From: Symbiotaphrina buchneri
Taxonomy: Eukaryota; Ascomycota; Symbiotaphrinales; Symbiotaphrinaceae
Direction of reading: 5' to 3'
Length of the DNA stretch: 64,000 bases
NCBI GenBank assembly: GCA_001599915.1
Contig: BCIG01000004.1
Location: 793,343-857,342, forward strand
This document shows positions 45,143 to 56,034 of the stretch, piece after piece. How positions within the stretch are numbered: the first letter of the stretch is position 1; each line of letters starts with the position of its first letter. Position numbers and translations under genes: made by a program. The notes under the pieces were generated by a model. The model searched no databases. It was given only the letters and a program-made list of their open reading frames with translations, and was not told where the DNA came from.

Positions 45143-45940
45143 ATGTTCAAAGCAGACATGTCCTTACTGCTTCTCACGTACGTTCTGACCTGTCTGATAC
45201 AGGTTGTTTCAGCATTTTCGACTTTTGATACGACTTGTTCGGTACCATCTACTACAGCCAACTACGTCTCATCGCCCAATACACGAGGGACATTGGATAT
45301 CCTCTGGAGTTGCCTATTTACCCTATTCATCTGTACCTGGACGGTGTAGCACCTGAATATCCCGCGACAACATCATGAGAAAGCATCGCCGAAAGTAGAA
45401 TCTTTAAGACGGTCGCTGGCCGCCGTGTGGTACAAGTCGAAATGGATGCTCTTTACTATCATTGTACCTGGATCCTTGGTTGGCCAGGCCTTTCAAGACT
45501 GGGTATTGGCGAGAAGATCATATGCAGCACTAGAGGAGCAGGCGGCTGTCGACGGAGCGGAGTGGACGACGCTGACCCACGCCTTCTTCATTTCCCAACA
45601 TCTATCGAGAAAGGCCTGTGGAGGGGCGCAAGCGTATGCTGTACGGCGGGGCCCGCTATTTTACTATTTTGTGTTCATGCTGAGAGGTTTTCTCGAATAT
45701 CTGTTTCCACATCTGCGTGAGACGCCTACGACGCTGACGCTTGTGCCGCAGCTGCGCGACGTGCGCACGGCCAGGGGTAAGGCGATGCTGATTATTGATA
45801 GTGTCTTTGGCAACATCTCCTGGATCGCCTATGTTGCGGCAAGGTTGTTCCTGATGGTCGAGATCATTCGTTCTTTACTATATCTTCCTCCTGATGCGTT
45901 CATAGCGACTCCTTTCTCTTCGGGGGGCCCCATGGGCTGA
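45143..45940 (+). pseudogene. Decayed fungal membrane protein of unknown function, in-frame stop
   Basis: From ATG 45143 comes a signal-like start (MSLLLLTYVLTCLIQVVSA) and a block FSTFDTTCSVPST, then RGTLDILWSCLFTLFICTWT. These are typical of a large family of uncharacterised fungal membrane proteins. At 45346-45348 TAG interrupts the reading frame. The same frame continues right after with HLNIPRQ, SKWMLFTIIVPGSLVGQA, RRSYAALEEQ and THAFFISQH to 45940. The family usually has Gln at the stop position, so the change looks like CAG to TAG. That is C to T before A, the preferred context of repeat-induced point mutation. The protein also ends earlier than full-length relatives. Function unknown; family from recollection. 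Confidence 0.7.
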
Positions 45941-46362
45941 ATGAATTACGGTAATCCTGGCCGTCATGAGTTGAATTGTCTATGAAATAATGATAATGAA
46001 AGAATTGAGATCACCCCGGTTGCCTCTGATGCTCTTCTATGGTTGCGGAAACTTTTTATTGAGACGTAAATATTGGAAAGCTTGAGCGAGAACCCTGCAG
46101 CCACGAGCCGTCCTGTGTCCATCCGATAGGTCACGACAGCACGCTAGTACAGCGCGGACGCCTAACCAACGGCGGTGAGCCCACGTGGGGTACTAATAGT
46201 CAGCTCGGCCAACTTTATGAATCCGTCGTCATGAGATGACTGCCGGGTACTGGCTGGCGGGGCAGGATATATACGGACTGCATAGTCCGGGACTCGATAT
46301 TCAGGTCGGCTTGAATTTTCAGGAAGAAGTCTACAAGTTGGCGTTCCCTAGACTGTGGAGCC
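45941..46362. other. Intergenic region
   Basis: 422 bp between two decayed genes. A TATA-like ATATATAC occurs near 46267, about 95 bp before the next ATG. Nothing else is supported. Confidence 0.45.
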
Positions 46363-47505
46363 ATGCAACAAAGTGCGCTGTTGCTATTCACTTGTGCAGT
46401 CGTCGTCGCGGCTTCGCCGTTGGGCATTGAACGGCGCTGGGGCCAGCGATTGCAATTCACGGGTCAAGGGACTTTTCAGTTGTCAGTGTTCGAGGACTTG
46501 CATTATGGCGAAGGTAGGCCTGCCAAAATATTTCACCGGTGGTGATCCTAACGCACCATACTCAGCTGAGGACCTCGACTGGGGCCCGCAACAAGACATC
46601 AACTCCACGCGCGTCATGAACACGATTCTTGACAACGAGTCGCCTCAACTTGTCATCTTTAATGGTGACCTAATCACGGGCGAAAATACCTTCAAAAGAA
46701 CTCGACCCTTTACGTCGACGAGATCGTCGCGCCCCTCGTCCAGCGCGGTCTTCCGTGGGCCTCCGCGTACGGCAACCACAACAGCGACTTCAACCTCTCG
46801 CGGCAGGCCATCCTGCAGCGCGAGCAGCGCTACTTGAATAGTCTGACGCAGAATATGGTCTGGTGGGACGTCAACGCTGGTGTGTCGAATTACTACCTCC
46901 CGGTGTATTCAAGCGATGCATGAGACCTGACGCCGAAGCTGATCCTCTGGTTCTTTGATAGCCGCGGCGGTAACTACTACCAGGAACTCGATGCGCAGGG
47001 CAATGAGGTCCCGCAGCCTGACTGGGTTGATAGCGGTGTCGCGACCTGGTTCAAGGATACGGCTGCGGCGCTTAAGGTGATTTATCAGAAGACGATTCCG
47101 AGCATTGTGTTTGTGCATATCCCTGTTGAGGCGATGTTGGCGTTCCAGCAAGGTGTCGGCGTCGATGCGCACAAGGAACCGGGCATTAATGATGATGATC
47201 CGCTGGCACAGCAGGGGGAAGCATCAGGGCAGGGCGATGTGAGCGGGGAGGCCTTTGTGTATGATGGGCAGGATGTACCGTTCATGTCGGCCTTGCTGAG
47301 TGTGGAGGGTCTTGCGGCTGTGTTTAGTGGACATGACCATGGCGATGATTGGTGAGTTAGGGAATAATTCCTTCCAAGCATACCCTACGCAAGGTAACTA
47401 ACAGACGGCAATGCCCTAGGTGCTTCAAGTGGAATTCTAAACTACCAAATATGAGCCTTGCGGGGAATGGCATTGCGTCATCCCGAAAGGTAGATTCCTT
47501 CAAAA
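46363..47505 (+). pseudogene. Decayed secreted metallophosphoesterase (calcineurin-like, Dcr2-type)
   Basis: ATG 46363 begins a signal peptide (LLLFTCAVVVAASPLG) and FSVFEDLHYGE-like metal-site sequence (QLSVFEDLHYGE). After an intron it reaches LVIFNGDLITGEN, the GD metal motif. An A-run near 46690 lacks one base. Downstream YVDEIVAPLVQRGLPWASAY, then GNHNSDFNLSRQ (the GNH motif), read in another frame. At 46921-46923 TGA interrupts between YLPVYSSDA and DLTPKLILWFFDSRGG. Later motifs VFVHIPVEA and VFSGHDHGDDWCFKW (GHDHxxD) are intact. The C-terminal part beyond AGNGI is lost. Three lesions support a pseudogene. Intact relatives are metal-dependent phosphatases with two metal ions. Confidence 0.82.
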
Positions 47506-47644
47506 ATGAGCAGAGTTTTAATATTGATGGAAAGAATTGAATATGTCAATGATGATAACACCAGTGAAGACTGGTTCCTTGACACCAACCACCAACGGCA
47601 CCCACATCATACCTCTCAACAGACTGTGGAGTCACACAGACCAC

Positions 47645-49455
47645 TTATTCGTCTGTCCCAGGAGCGTCTGATTCTTTGGTTTCTTTCTCGCCCTTTTCTT
47701 GTCCGCCCTCGGCAGCCTCCCCGGCGTTTTCAGATGTCTTCGGGCCCTTGATACTTTTCCACTCCATGGCAAGGGCGCCGAGAAGGATAGCAGCGCTCAG
47801 TGCAGCGGCCATAATAAACACCTTCGTAACGGCAAAGCTATAGGCGTCCAAAACCGTGCCGAGCTCATTTGGCGGCACAATACTGCGCAGATCGGTCGCG
47901 CCCGTGTCGATGATAGCTTGGGTATCCAGACCTGCGACTCCAGAGAGCTTGTCGATGAGCCCGGTGGAGAAGATATTCTGTCCGACAGAGAGGAACACAG
48001 AGCCGCCCAGTTGCTGCATCAAAAAGAGCAGACCCTGGCCAATCGGCACGTCTCGGCGCGGGAGAACGGTCTGCGCGGCCAGCTGGGCGGATTGGAAGCC
48101 ACAGCCGATACCAATGCCGTAGAGAACCTGGTACCCAATCCATTGGCTATGGCCTGAGCTGGGAGAGAGTGTTGACAACATGCCGCAGCCAACGGAGGAG
48201 AGGATGGGGCAGATCAACATGGATGGGACGTAGTATCCGATGCACTCTGTGATTTTGGCGACGATGATTCCAATTATGATCATGGACAGGACCAAAGGAA
48301 GCGTGCTGATGCCGGCGTGCATGGCCGAGTCACCTTTCGCTGCTTGGAACCAGATCGCGAGATAGTAGACGACGGGCATCATGGCGCCGGACAGCATGAG
48401 CACAAAGAACATGCCACCAGCCATGGAACGGTTCAGCACGACGCGACTTGGCACCATTGCGGTGTTCGGGGTCAGTGTTTCGAAGACGATGAAGATGACG
48501 AAGAGGACAGCGAAGGTGACGAGCAATCCGATTATTTTTGGTGACGACCAGGCATCTGTGGATCCGCCCCACTGAAGAGCCAGGATGAGGCACACCAAGG
48601 ACGGTGCGAGAAAGAAGATCCCGAGTGGATCGAGGCGTTTGATTTGTTCAAAAGCGGTGAGTTTCTGCGTATGGACCGGGTCGAAGTGGAAAAAGAGGAG
48701 TATCGCGAGGAGCGTAAAGCCGCCAATCGGCAGATTGATGTAGAAGCACCATCTCCATGTCCTACGAGAGTCAGAAGAGGTCGCAGAACAAGAAATCAGT
48801 CGGAAGCGGGTAGACTTACACTTTATCAGTTAACGTGCCGCCAACAACAGGCCCAAGCACGGAGGATACCCCAAAAGTCATACCAGAAAGGGCCGTGTAC
48901 ATTGGGCGTTTGCGCAGAGGAACCAGTGGAATCATGACCATGATGCCTCCGGTAAAGATGCCGGCCGACCCCATACCAGCAATAGCACGTCCAACGATGA
49001 AGGATGGTGAGTTCGGAGCAGCACCGCACAGCGCCGAGCCGGCTTCAAAAACGACAATCGACCCGACATATACCCATTTCGTCGAGTAGAGCTGGTAGAT
49101 GCGGCCGGAGATGGGGAAGAAACATGCACAAGCTAACATATATCCACTGCCATACCAGCCAATATCTGCTATTGAATCGAACTCATCGGTAATCCTCGGG
49201 ATTGCTGTCGCGATGATGGTTCTATCCTAGCAGCCTGTAAGCTTGAGACATCGTTGAGCCTTGCCATGAACATACCAGTGCGACGAGGAATATCGAAAAG
49301 TACGTTCCAATCATAATTGTCCAAAACTTCAAGGATTTTGGCTGGTAGTTTTTCTCGGCGTCTTCATACTCATTTCTTCCACCGCCCGATGAAGCAGGTT
49401 TGGCTTCGGGAGCCTTTTCGGCAGAGTTCCTAGAACTTGCGGCAGACATGGTCAT
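47645..49455 (-). CDS. MFS multidrug transporter, DHA2 (14-TMS) family
   Basis: Starts at ATG 49455 (an alternative ATG is at 49449). Two introns join LVAL/DRTIIATAIPRITDEF and LTDKV/TWRWCFYINLP in phase. Motifs are WTIMIGTYFSIFLVAL, IADIGWYGSGYMLACA, GRAIAGMGSAGIFTGG, VPLRKRPMYTALSGMTFG and GPVVGGTLTDK (the antiporter motif region). The C-terminal tail is Lys/Glu-rich. About 565 residues. It is predicted to pump drugs or toxic metabolites out across the plasma membrane. It is divergent from the Zn2Cys6 gene at 50120, so that regulator may control it. A TATA-like stretch is at 49518-49528. Confidence 0.92.
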
Positions 49456-49517
49456 GTCTACAGAGGGCGAAGGTGGGTCAAGTTGGAGTTATTGACTACA
49501 TGATGCAGGCACAATCC

Positions 49518-49528
49518 TATATATATAC
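49518..49528 (-). promoter_or_regulatory. TATA-like box upstream of DHA2 gene
   Basis: TATATATATAC lies 63 bp upstream of the ATG at 49455 on the minus strand. Positional inference. Confidence 0.4.
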
Positions 49529-50119
49529 TATATCCAATTCCGCCTGTGTCCCCCTTCAAAATTGAGAGCCGCGGTGGGAAAAGCCCCTTTGCGGAATCCT
49601 TGAAGTCCGCATGGCAGTGGATGACCGGTCGGACAATAGCAAAGTCCGGAATAAGTCACAAGTCACGTGCCTGCGAGTAAGCTGTCAATGTCCGAGACTA
49701 GCGGTCGGGCGATAGAAAAGCCCGAGCATCCTTTAGTAACGCCCGCAAACCTGACCTCGACCCGCTCTGTTGCCTAGAACGAAGAAGAAGGACAAACGTC
49801 CCGCGACAGCACTGAGATTCTGCAGGGCGACAGACATGGGTTAACCTTGAGTGTTTCGAATGTACACCCTCTTTCATTCCCTGGAGTCGAAGGATGAACA
49901 TGCTAACCAAAAGCAGCAGCCTCGATCCGTCATAGCATCTTGCCTGTCAATGGCTAACGTCCCATCTCACTAAATGTGTCTCTGGATGTTGTGCGAGATT
50001 CGCCGCTTTCTTTAATCGAGCACATCGAGGTCTGTTACCAATAACATCCAAGTATCGTGGTTATCGCTACGTCCAAGGCAGTTGACTCCGACGCGACTGC
50101 CCGTGCCCAAGCCTATAAG
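49529..50119. other. Divergent promoter region between DHA2 transporter and Zn2Cys6 gene
   Basis: About 600 bp with no gene. A GGTCGG-type motif recurs (GACCGGTCGGACAATAG near 49621 and GCGGTCGGGCGATAG near 49701). The two blocks share CGGTCGG.CRATAG.AAAG and are candidate regulator sites. Confidence 0.45.
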
Positions 50120-52431
50120 ATGCCTACCTCTGACCAGAGCATCTCCGGCGCATCTACGGCCCCGACTACCCCCTCGCAGTCCTCAAAACCGCAGCGTGTG
50201 CTGGCCTGTTTGCTTTGTCAGCAGCGTAAGGTCAGGTGCGATCGAAAATATCCCTGCGCTCAATGTATCAAGTCCCAATGCCAATGTGTCCCGGCGACGG
50301 CCCCTCGTCAACGCAGACGCAGATTCCCTGAGCGTCTACTGTTGGAACGTCTCCGCCAGTATGAAGAGGTGCTCCGAAGGAACAGTATACCATTCGAACC
50401 TCTTCACCCGGATACTGCTCAGCATCATAAAGCATGGGATGATGATAGGCAAGGAGTAACACGGACGGACGGTTCTTCTCCTGCAACGACTGTCAAATCA
50501 GAAGGAGGTTTCACGAACAAGTACTCTACTCTATAAGAGATATCATTAACATGGCTAACTTGGTGACCCAGGGATTATTGGCATGCCATGAGCCGATGGG
50601 TAAGAGTGCGTCTCCTTTGATCAAGGTTTTGCTGACACGTTTGGAAATAGTTTCAGACCTCGGCCGACGACAGCGATTCTTCAGATGACGAGGCGCATCG
50701 GGAGTCCATCAAGAAGGCATGGGCTCAGGCAGCAAATAACGACCACTTGTTGCTTGGGGCCCGAAATCTGACTGTGGATCTATCCACGCTACATCCGGAA
50801 CCTGTACAGATGTTCAGGCTTTGGCAGATATACCTAGACAACGTCAATCCTTTACTCAAGGTTACTCATACACCCAGCCTTCAGACACGTGTCATTGAAG
50901 CTGCTAGCAATGTGGCCAGTATCAAACCTGATCTTGAGGCACTCTTATTCAGCATCTATTGCATGGCGATTACAAGTCTCACGGATGATGATTGCCAGGC
51001 TATGTTTGCTTCATCGAGAACAGAGCTTCTGACCAAATATCAATTCAGCTGTCAGGAAGCTCTGTTTAGCTGCAGGTACTTGAAAACAGAGGATGTTGAC
51101 TGCTTGACTGCTCTATATCTCTACCTGGTGGGTATCTTGCCTTTTCGTTCCGAGCCAAACCTTGCTAACCAATTTAGCTTTCAATCGGCAGTGTCATAGA
51201 CCCGCAATCCCTATCATCTATGCTTGGTGTTGCAACGCGCATTGCCCGGCGCATGGGTATTGACAACGACTCAGTCAATAACGAATGTAGTGCTCTCAAC
51301 GCTGAACTCCGCCGTAGGCTTTGGTGGTCACTTATTGTCTTCGATACTCGCATCAACGGACTGGCCGACTACAAGTCCACAATCGCAACGCTATCTCCTA
51401 CATTTGAATGCCGGACCCCTCTCAATGTAGAGGATTCAGACCTTCGAGCGGAGCTGAGACAGCCGCCCGCGGTTCAAGAAAAACCTACCGAGGCGATATA
51501 TGCCGTTGTTCGTAGCGAGATGGCTGACTTCGTGCGCCACTCACAATTCTATCTCGGCTATACTGGTCCGGCGGCGCATTCCATCACACAGGATGCTGAG
51601 TATAATTCCATCGCAGAATGCAAAGAGTTGACAGCCCTGGAAAAGATGATTGAAGACAAATATCTCAGGTTCTGCGATCCGAGCAATCCACTCCACTTCC
51701 TAACGATCTGGACAGCGCGAAATCATATTGCTAAATTCCGGCTTGGGGAACTCTATTGGAGAAACTTCGCCTCCTCAGTTACCCGGACAGATGAAGAACA
51801 TGACGCTGTACTTTCCATTGCATTCAGCATGCTTGAGTCGGATACGAAGATTATGACCAATCCTCTCACCAAGGGATACCGTTGGCTCTACCACTTCTAC
51901 TTTCCATTCCCGGGATACCTACATGCTGTGCAGGAGCTAAGACGGCGACCCTTCGGGCCGAAGGCTGAACAGGCTTGGGATGTCATGAGCGACAACTACG
52001 ACGCTCGATTCGGTTTCACCTTCGCCCCTGCCTCTACAGCCAATGGTCCTCTCTTTGCGGTATTTTCTAAGGTTGTCCTTGAAGGCTGGCAAGCCTGCGA
52101 GAATGCATTGAAACAATCCGGGAAGCCGGTGGATCCGCCAAGGATAGTGTCACATATTCGATCTGTTTTGGCGGAAAAGGCAGAATCGAGCGCCGATTCA
52201 GGGCAGCATGACGGTCTTATGGACATGGGTATTAATCAATTATCAATGTCAATGCCGCTGGATTTCAGCAGCCCCGGTTTGCTATACGGCATGCCTGGCG
52301 AAGGTGGTTATACAGGACCGGAAGCCACATCATTCCTTAACAGGCCAGCGCCGGTTTCGATGGATATTGGGTTAAATCAGTCTGATTGGGCTTCTATGGA
52401 CTGGGGCTTGGGTGGACGCCGCGGCTGGTAA
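50120..52431 (+). CDS. Zn2Cys6 transcription factor
   Basis: First in-frame ATG at 50120 (MPTSDQSISGAS). The zinc cluster is CLLCQQRKVRCDRKYPCAQC followed by IKSQCQC, and then an Arg-rich linker APRQRRRRFPERL. Introns near 50522-50572, 50607-50651 and 51134-51179 join NKDYWHAMSRW/FQTSADDSD and ALYLYL/LSIGSVIDPQS. The fungal-specific domain reads FRLWQIYLDNVNPLLKVTHT, GVATRIARRMGIDND and LRRRLWWSLIVFDTRI. The C-terminus is Ser/Met/Gly-rich. About 715 residues. It is divergent from the DHA2 transporter and is a candidate regulator of it. Confidence 0.9.
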
Positions 52432-53017
52432 TGCAGCGTAATTCGGGAACTGGAGTATAGTGCAGGGAGCTACTAGATGAATCCCAAAGCGAGGTGTGAA
52501 TTGGTGCTCAAGCCAGGTGATATGTGTCGTACCTCCTGAAGACTCAAGGTGTTCTCGAGAAGGCGAAACACAGGTCAACCTCATCTGCGTTTTCACTCGT
52601 ACAAACGACTGATTACTGTGCGAGGTACCAATAACAGGGTGCGTGGTGTATTTCAGGCAGTGGTCTGCCACATACAGCTGAAGAAATGTACTTCCTGATA
52701 GTGTTATACAAACCGCTGAGATTATACGATACACCGAACCTAATGGATCAATGGTCTATTATTAGAGCTCTCGCTAGGAGTGCGAGGAAATTGTGCTGAG
52801 TTCCCCGTGGGACAGATTGCCTCTCCGCTTTTCTACCGGTAATTATGTGCGGACGCAAAGCATACCCCAAGCAGCATTTTTTGGGGAAGTGCGAGCTGAT
52901 GCCCCGAATTTCTTTTCCCAGTCCATTCAGAAGCGTTTATTGTGCCCATTAACTAGTCAGCATAAATGGGTCTACTACTGGTACTGCTCCTCCTACTACT
53001 ATATAACAACAGTAAGA
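52432..53017. other. Convergent intergenic region
   Basis: 586 bp between two 3' ends. No supported gene or repeat. Confidence 0.5.
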
Positions 53018-54606
53018 TCAAGGCCGACTTTCCTCATCCAAGCTTCTCTCAGGCCTGGCAATGCGGTAGCTCCCATCAGAACTGATAATCCTATCGGTAG
53101 CATCGAAAGCTTGCAAATGGCTTAGCCTATGGTTGTCCTTCTTCTCAGCTCTTTTGCCCCGGTCTGTTGGCGTCTTCTCCTCGTCCTCTTCACGCCTCTT
53201 TTCTTTCTGCTCATAGACCCAGCCTTCCAGCCCCGGAGAATAGAAATGGTCACCTTTCCAGAAAGCCCTGTACACCGTGCTGAGGGCACAGAAGAGCCAG
53301 AGGAGAATTGTTAACATGGTGTTAGTAGCTGCCCAGCCTCGCAGGCCGTCATTGCGGAGATCTTTCGCCAGGTAGCTTAGAGCATTGGCGTATGTGCCCA
53401 GGGGGAAGACAAAGCCCCAGAAGCCCACGTTAAACTTTTTGGGGATTCGAAAGAAGAAAGCAGAGAAAGCCTCGACCCACCAGAATGTCGCATGGCCAAC
53501 CATGAACATCCCGATTATTATGCCCATCCAATGGATCACTTCGGAGGTTGCAGTTGCTGTCGTCGCGGCTATGGGTGGAGGCGAGACTTGTGTGGGTGCA
53601 AAGGAGGATTGCTTGATATACTTTGCAAGGAATACCGCAAGATTTTGGATGCCGAATGACCCTTGACCTATAACCTTGTTCAACGCATACAGCGTGGGAA
53701 TAGGAGAAGGTTAAATACCGAGAGGTCCTAGAGGAATAAAACAGCTCACGATAGCATCCCGCGGGGGAAGATTGTGAGCCATCAGCCTCCAAAAATAAAC
53801 TGCATATACGAGCAGGCAGATTGACTCTCCGAGGGACCAACAGAAAAACGATATGATAAGAACTACTATGGCATTCTTATTATTGATATACGGCAGAAGC
53901 CCAGCTCCTGCGGCCCCGTGTACGATCATGGGGATGAAAGATAAAAGCCAACTATAGTGAGTGCTTAGCGATTGTAGGATAGACAATGGGAATGGACACT
54001 TGCACTCCAGTAACTTGCTCCAGTTTGTGGTTCGGCTGCTTCACGAACATAGCAAAGACCGCTCCGAGACTAACGGCGGTGGTTAAGGCTGTGCTGACCC
54101 ACCAGAAGCCATAAGCTACCCAGATGGTTGACGGGCGCCAATTGTAATATGATACAATGCCGTAGATAATGCTGTCCAAAGATATTGGTATGGCTCCGAG
54201 ATAATTCGATTGCGAAAAATCTTCTAGGGTCTTTTTGAATAACATCGGAAACCAAAGATACCGTACGGTAAGCATGATGGTGAAAAAGACGAATTCGACT
54301 ATGCACAGGATCTACAACTGTTCAGCTTGTGTTGGGTATCCATTAAATGGACGACAGACCCAGAAGCAGTAGCCAAGGTTCCGTAACCACTTGGCAGGGT
54401 ACGGAAAGCCATCAAGGATCTGGACGATGATGCCAGTACCCATGCTAACAACAAACCATCTGCGAAAACATTAATAGACGGTCGTAGGCATGCGACCCTG
54501 AACGAGATGCTCACGAAGGTGTGAAGTTGATGATACGCTCCCTCCAATGGTATGATGTTGTCCATGTCTCTAACACGGAGCTTCTTCCCACTCGTGAGCC
54601 GCCCAT
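53018..54606 (-). CDS. TDT-family transporter (C4-dicarboxylate / sulfite exporter, Mae1/Ssu1-like)
   Basis: ATG 54606 (MGGSRVGRSSVLETW) leads to INFTPSWFVVSMGTGII across an intron, the diagnostic TDT block. Later joins give PYPAKWLRNLGYCFW/ILCIVEFVFF. A GC-AG intron (donor GT/GCAAGT, about 53955-54010) joins EQVTGV/WLLSFIPMIV, and then PLGPLGQGSFGIQNLA follows. Ten membrane segments are expected, with SLGAVFAMFVKQ and FWWVEAFSAFFFRIP. The cytosolic C-terminus is highly charged (KEKRREEDEEKTPTDRGK). About 400 residues. Relatives export sulfite or move malate. It lies 443 bp from the MobA-like gene (start codons 54606 and 55050, divergent), so it could serve the molybdoenzyme cluster. Substrate unproven. 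Confidence 0.85.
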
Positions 54607-55049
54607 GGTCAGCTCCACATTAATCAGCGTCAGCCAAAGTAAGAAAGCAGTGTTACTGAATGCTACGAACTACACAGACATGTTTAAGTAGAATGCCAGA
54701 CGATAGTAGTAGGTAGTAGTTACGGCGAAAGCTCGACCAGTCGGTCGCATTGGGTACCAAACGCCCGAACTGGTCACTGTGACGTCGACGTCACAGGGTG
54801 ACTCTTTTTCCGGCACTTCTAACTAATAATGGAGAGCTCCGCCTGATCCGAGAAAGCCTCTAGAGCCCTCTGCCTTAGTGCGTTCTTCAGCAACACTAAA
54901 TCCTTGTAGAAGTACTAATTAATAATAAGTATATGCTTACGCTTTATGTTAAAAAGGCTAGTTGTGGGGTCTGGGGAATGGTTTGCTTCTAGATTCCGAT
55001 TCGGTGCACCGCCAACCCGATCCCGCTTCCAGCATCCAAATCCACCAAT
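54607..55049. other. Divergent region between TDT transporter and MobA-like gene
   Basis: 443 bp. It contains GACGTCGACGTCA (near 54782), a self-complementary stretch with two overlapping GACGTC sites. That resembles cAMP-response/bZIP sites and could be regulatory. No gene seen. Confidence 0.5.
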
Positions 55050-55847
55050 ATGACCACAACCAGTATGGGCTCAGTCCATAGAACCCCCGAATTACCCACT
55101 CCATCAGATGGCCAACCACGAGACGTCCGGCCCCTCCTCATAGCAGGTGGATCCTCCACACGCATGGGCACACCCAAGCACCTGCTCCCCTCACCCTATG
55201 CACAATCCAACTTCAAGAACTCACAACCACAACCAATCTACCAGCATACGCTTTCGCTCCTCCAACAAGCCACGCCCCGCGCGGAGACGGTATACATTGC
55301 TCTTCGCAACGAGGCGCAAGCGGACCTCCTGCCTTCAGCAAGCCGAGCCCACGACGCACCTTCTGCGCAAGGGCCCCGCCTCGAGCTCCTCTACGACACC
55401 GATGTGGCTAGAAAGATCCTTCCCAATGCTGGAGACGAAGTGAACCTCGGTCCAGCCGGAGCCCTCATGTCCGCACATTTGCGCGCCCCTACTGCGACCT
55501 GGCTCGTGTGTGCCTGCGACTACCCGCTTCTGCCGCTCGCCGCTCTGCAGCAACTTCTCTCCTCGTACGCCCCGCCAGTAACCTGCTTCGTAAACGCAGA
55601 GGGGTTTCCAGAACCGTTGCTGGGGATGTGGGCGCCTGAGGCGCTGGAGAAGCTAGAGCAGGCGTTTGTGACAGAGTCGGGTGAGGGGCGGCAGATCGGG
55701 CCGAGTAAAGTTGTGAGAATGCTGGGTGGACGGCTGGTTGAGCCGGAGGCAAAGTGGTGGACCCAGGGCGCTAATACGAGAGATGAGTGGGAGGCGGTTG
55801 TGAAGATGGGGCGAGAGATGAGAATATTTGAGCATGCGGGAGCTTGA
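55050..55847 (+). CDS. MobA-like molybdopterin guanylyltransferase
   Basis: Single exon of 265 codons. The nucleotide-binding loop is PLLIAGGSSTRMGTPKHLL (consensus LAGGxSxRMGxxK). Further family features are LVCACDYPLLPLAALQQLL (the D-x-P motif), the EGFPEPLLGMW stretch that matches the x-E-P-L motif, and NLGPAGALMSA. The reaction joins GMP from GTP to molybdopterin to give the MGD form used by prokaryotic molybdoenzymes. Bacterial MobA is about 190 residues; the extra length is in the Ser/Pro/Gln-rich N-terminal part and loops. Fungi are not known to need MGD for their standard molybdoenzymes. The adjacent prokaryotic-type molybdoenzyme is the obvious client. Other nucleotidyltransferases of the same fold remain possible. 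Confidence 0.82.
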   Translation: MTTTSMGSVHRTPELPTPSDGQPRDVRPLLIAGGSSTRMGTPKHLLPSPYAQSNFKNSQPQPIYQHTLSLLQQATPRAETVYIALRNEAQADLLPSASRAHDAPSAQGPRLELLYDTDVARKILPNAGDEVNLGPAGALMSAHLRAPTATWLVCACDYPLLPLAALQQLLSSYAPPVTCFVNAEGFPEPLLGMWAPEALEKLEQAFVTESGEGRQIGPSKVVRMLGGRLVEPEAKWWTQGANTRDEWEAVVKMGREMRIFEHAGA

Positions 55848-56034
55848 TTGGTGGCTTCTCTTGCGATTGAGAAGGATGGAGTACGGGTAGGCGACGGACT
55901 GTGTAGATACTTGTGAAGACCTTGCAATGTGTGATAGATGAGAGGATATATTTTATAATTTGTATATGCCGTTATGACAACTATGAATTGAATGGATGAT
56001 TATTTGCACTAGCCATTCATCAGATTCCCAGTTC
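55848..56034. terminator. Convergent 3' region
   Basis: 187 bp between two convergent stop codons (MobA-like at 55847 and molybdoenzyme at 56035). It is AT-rich and presumably carries both poly-A signals. Confidence 0.4.
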
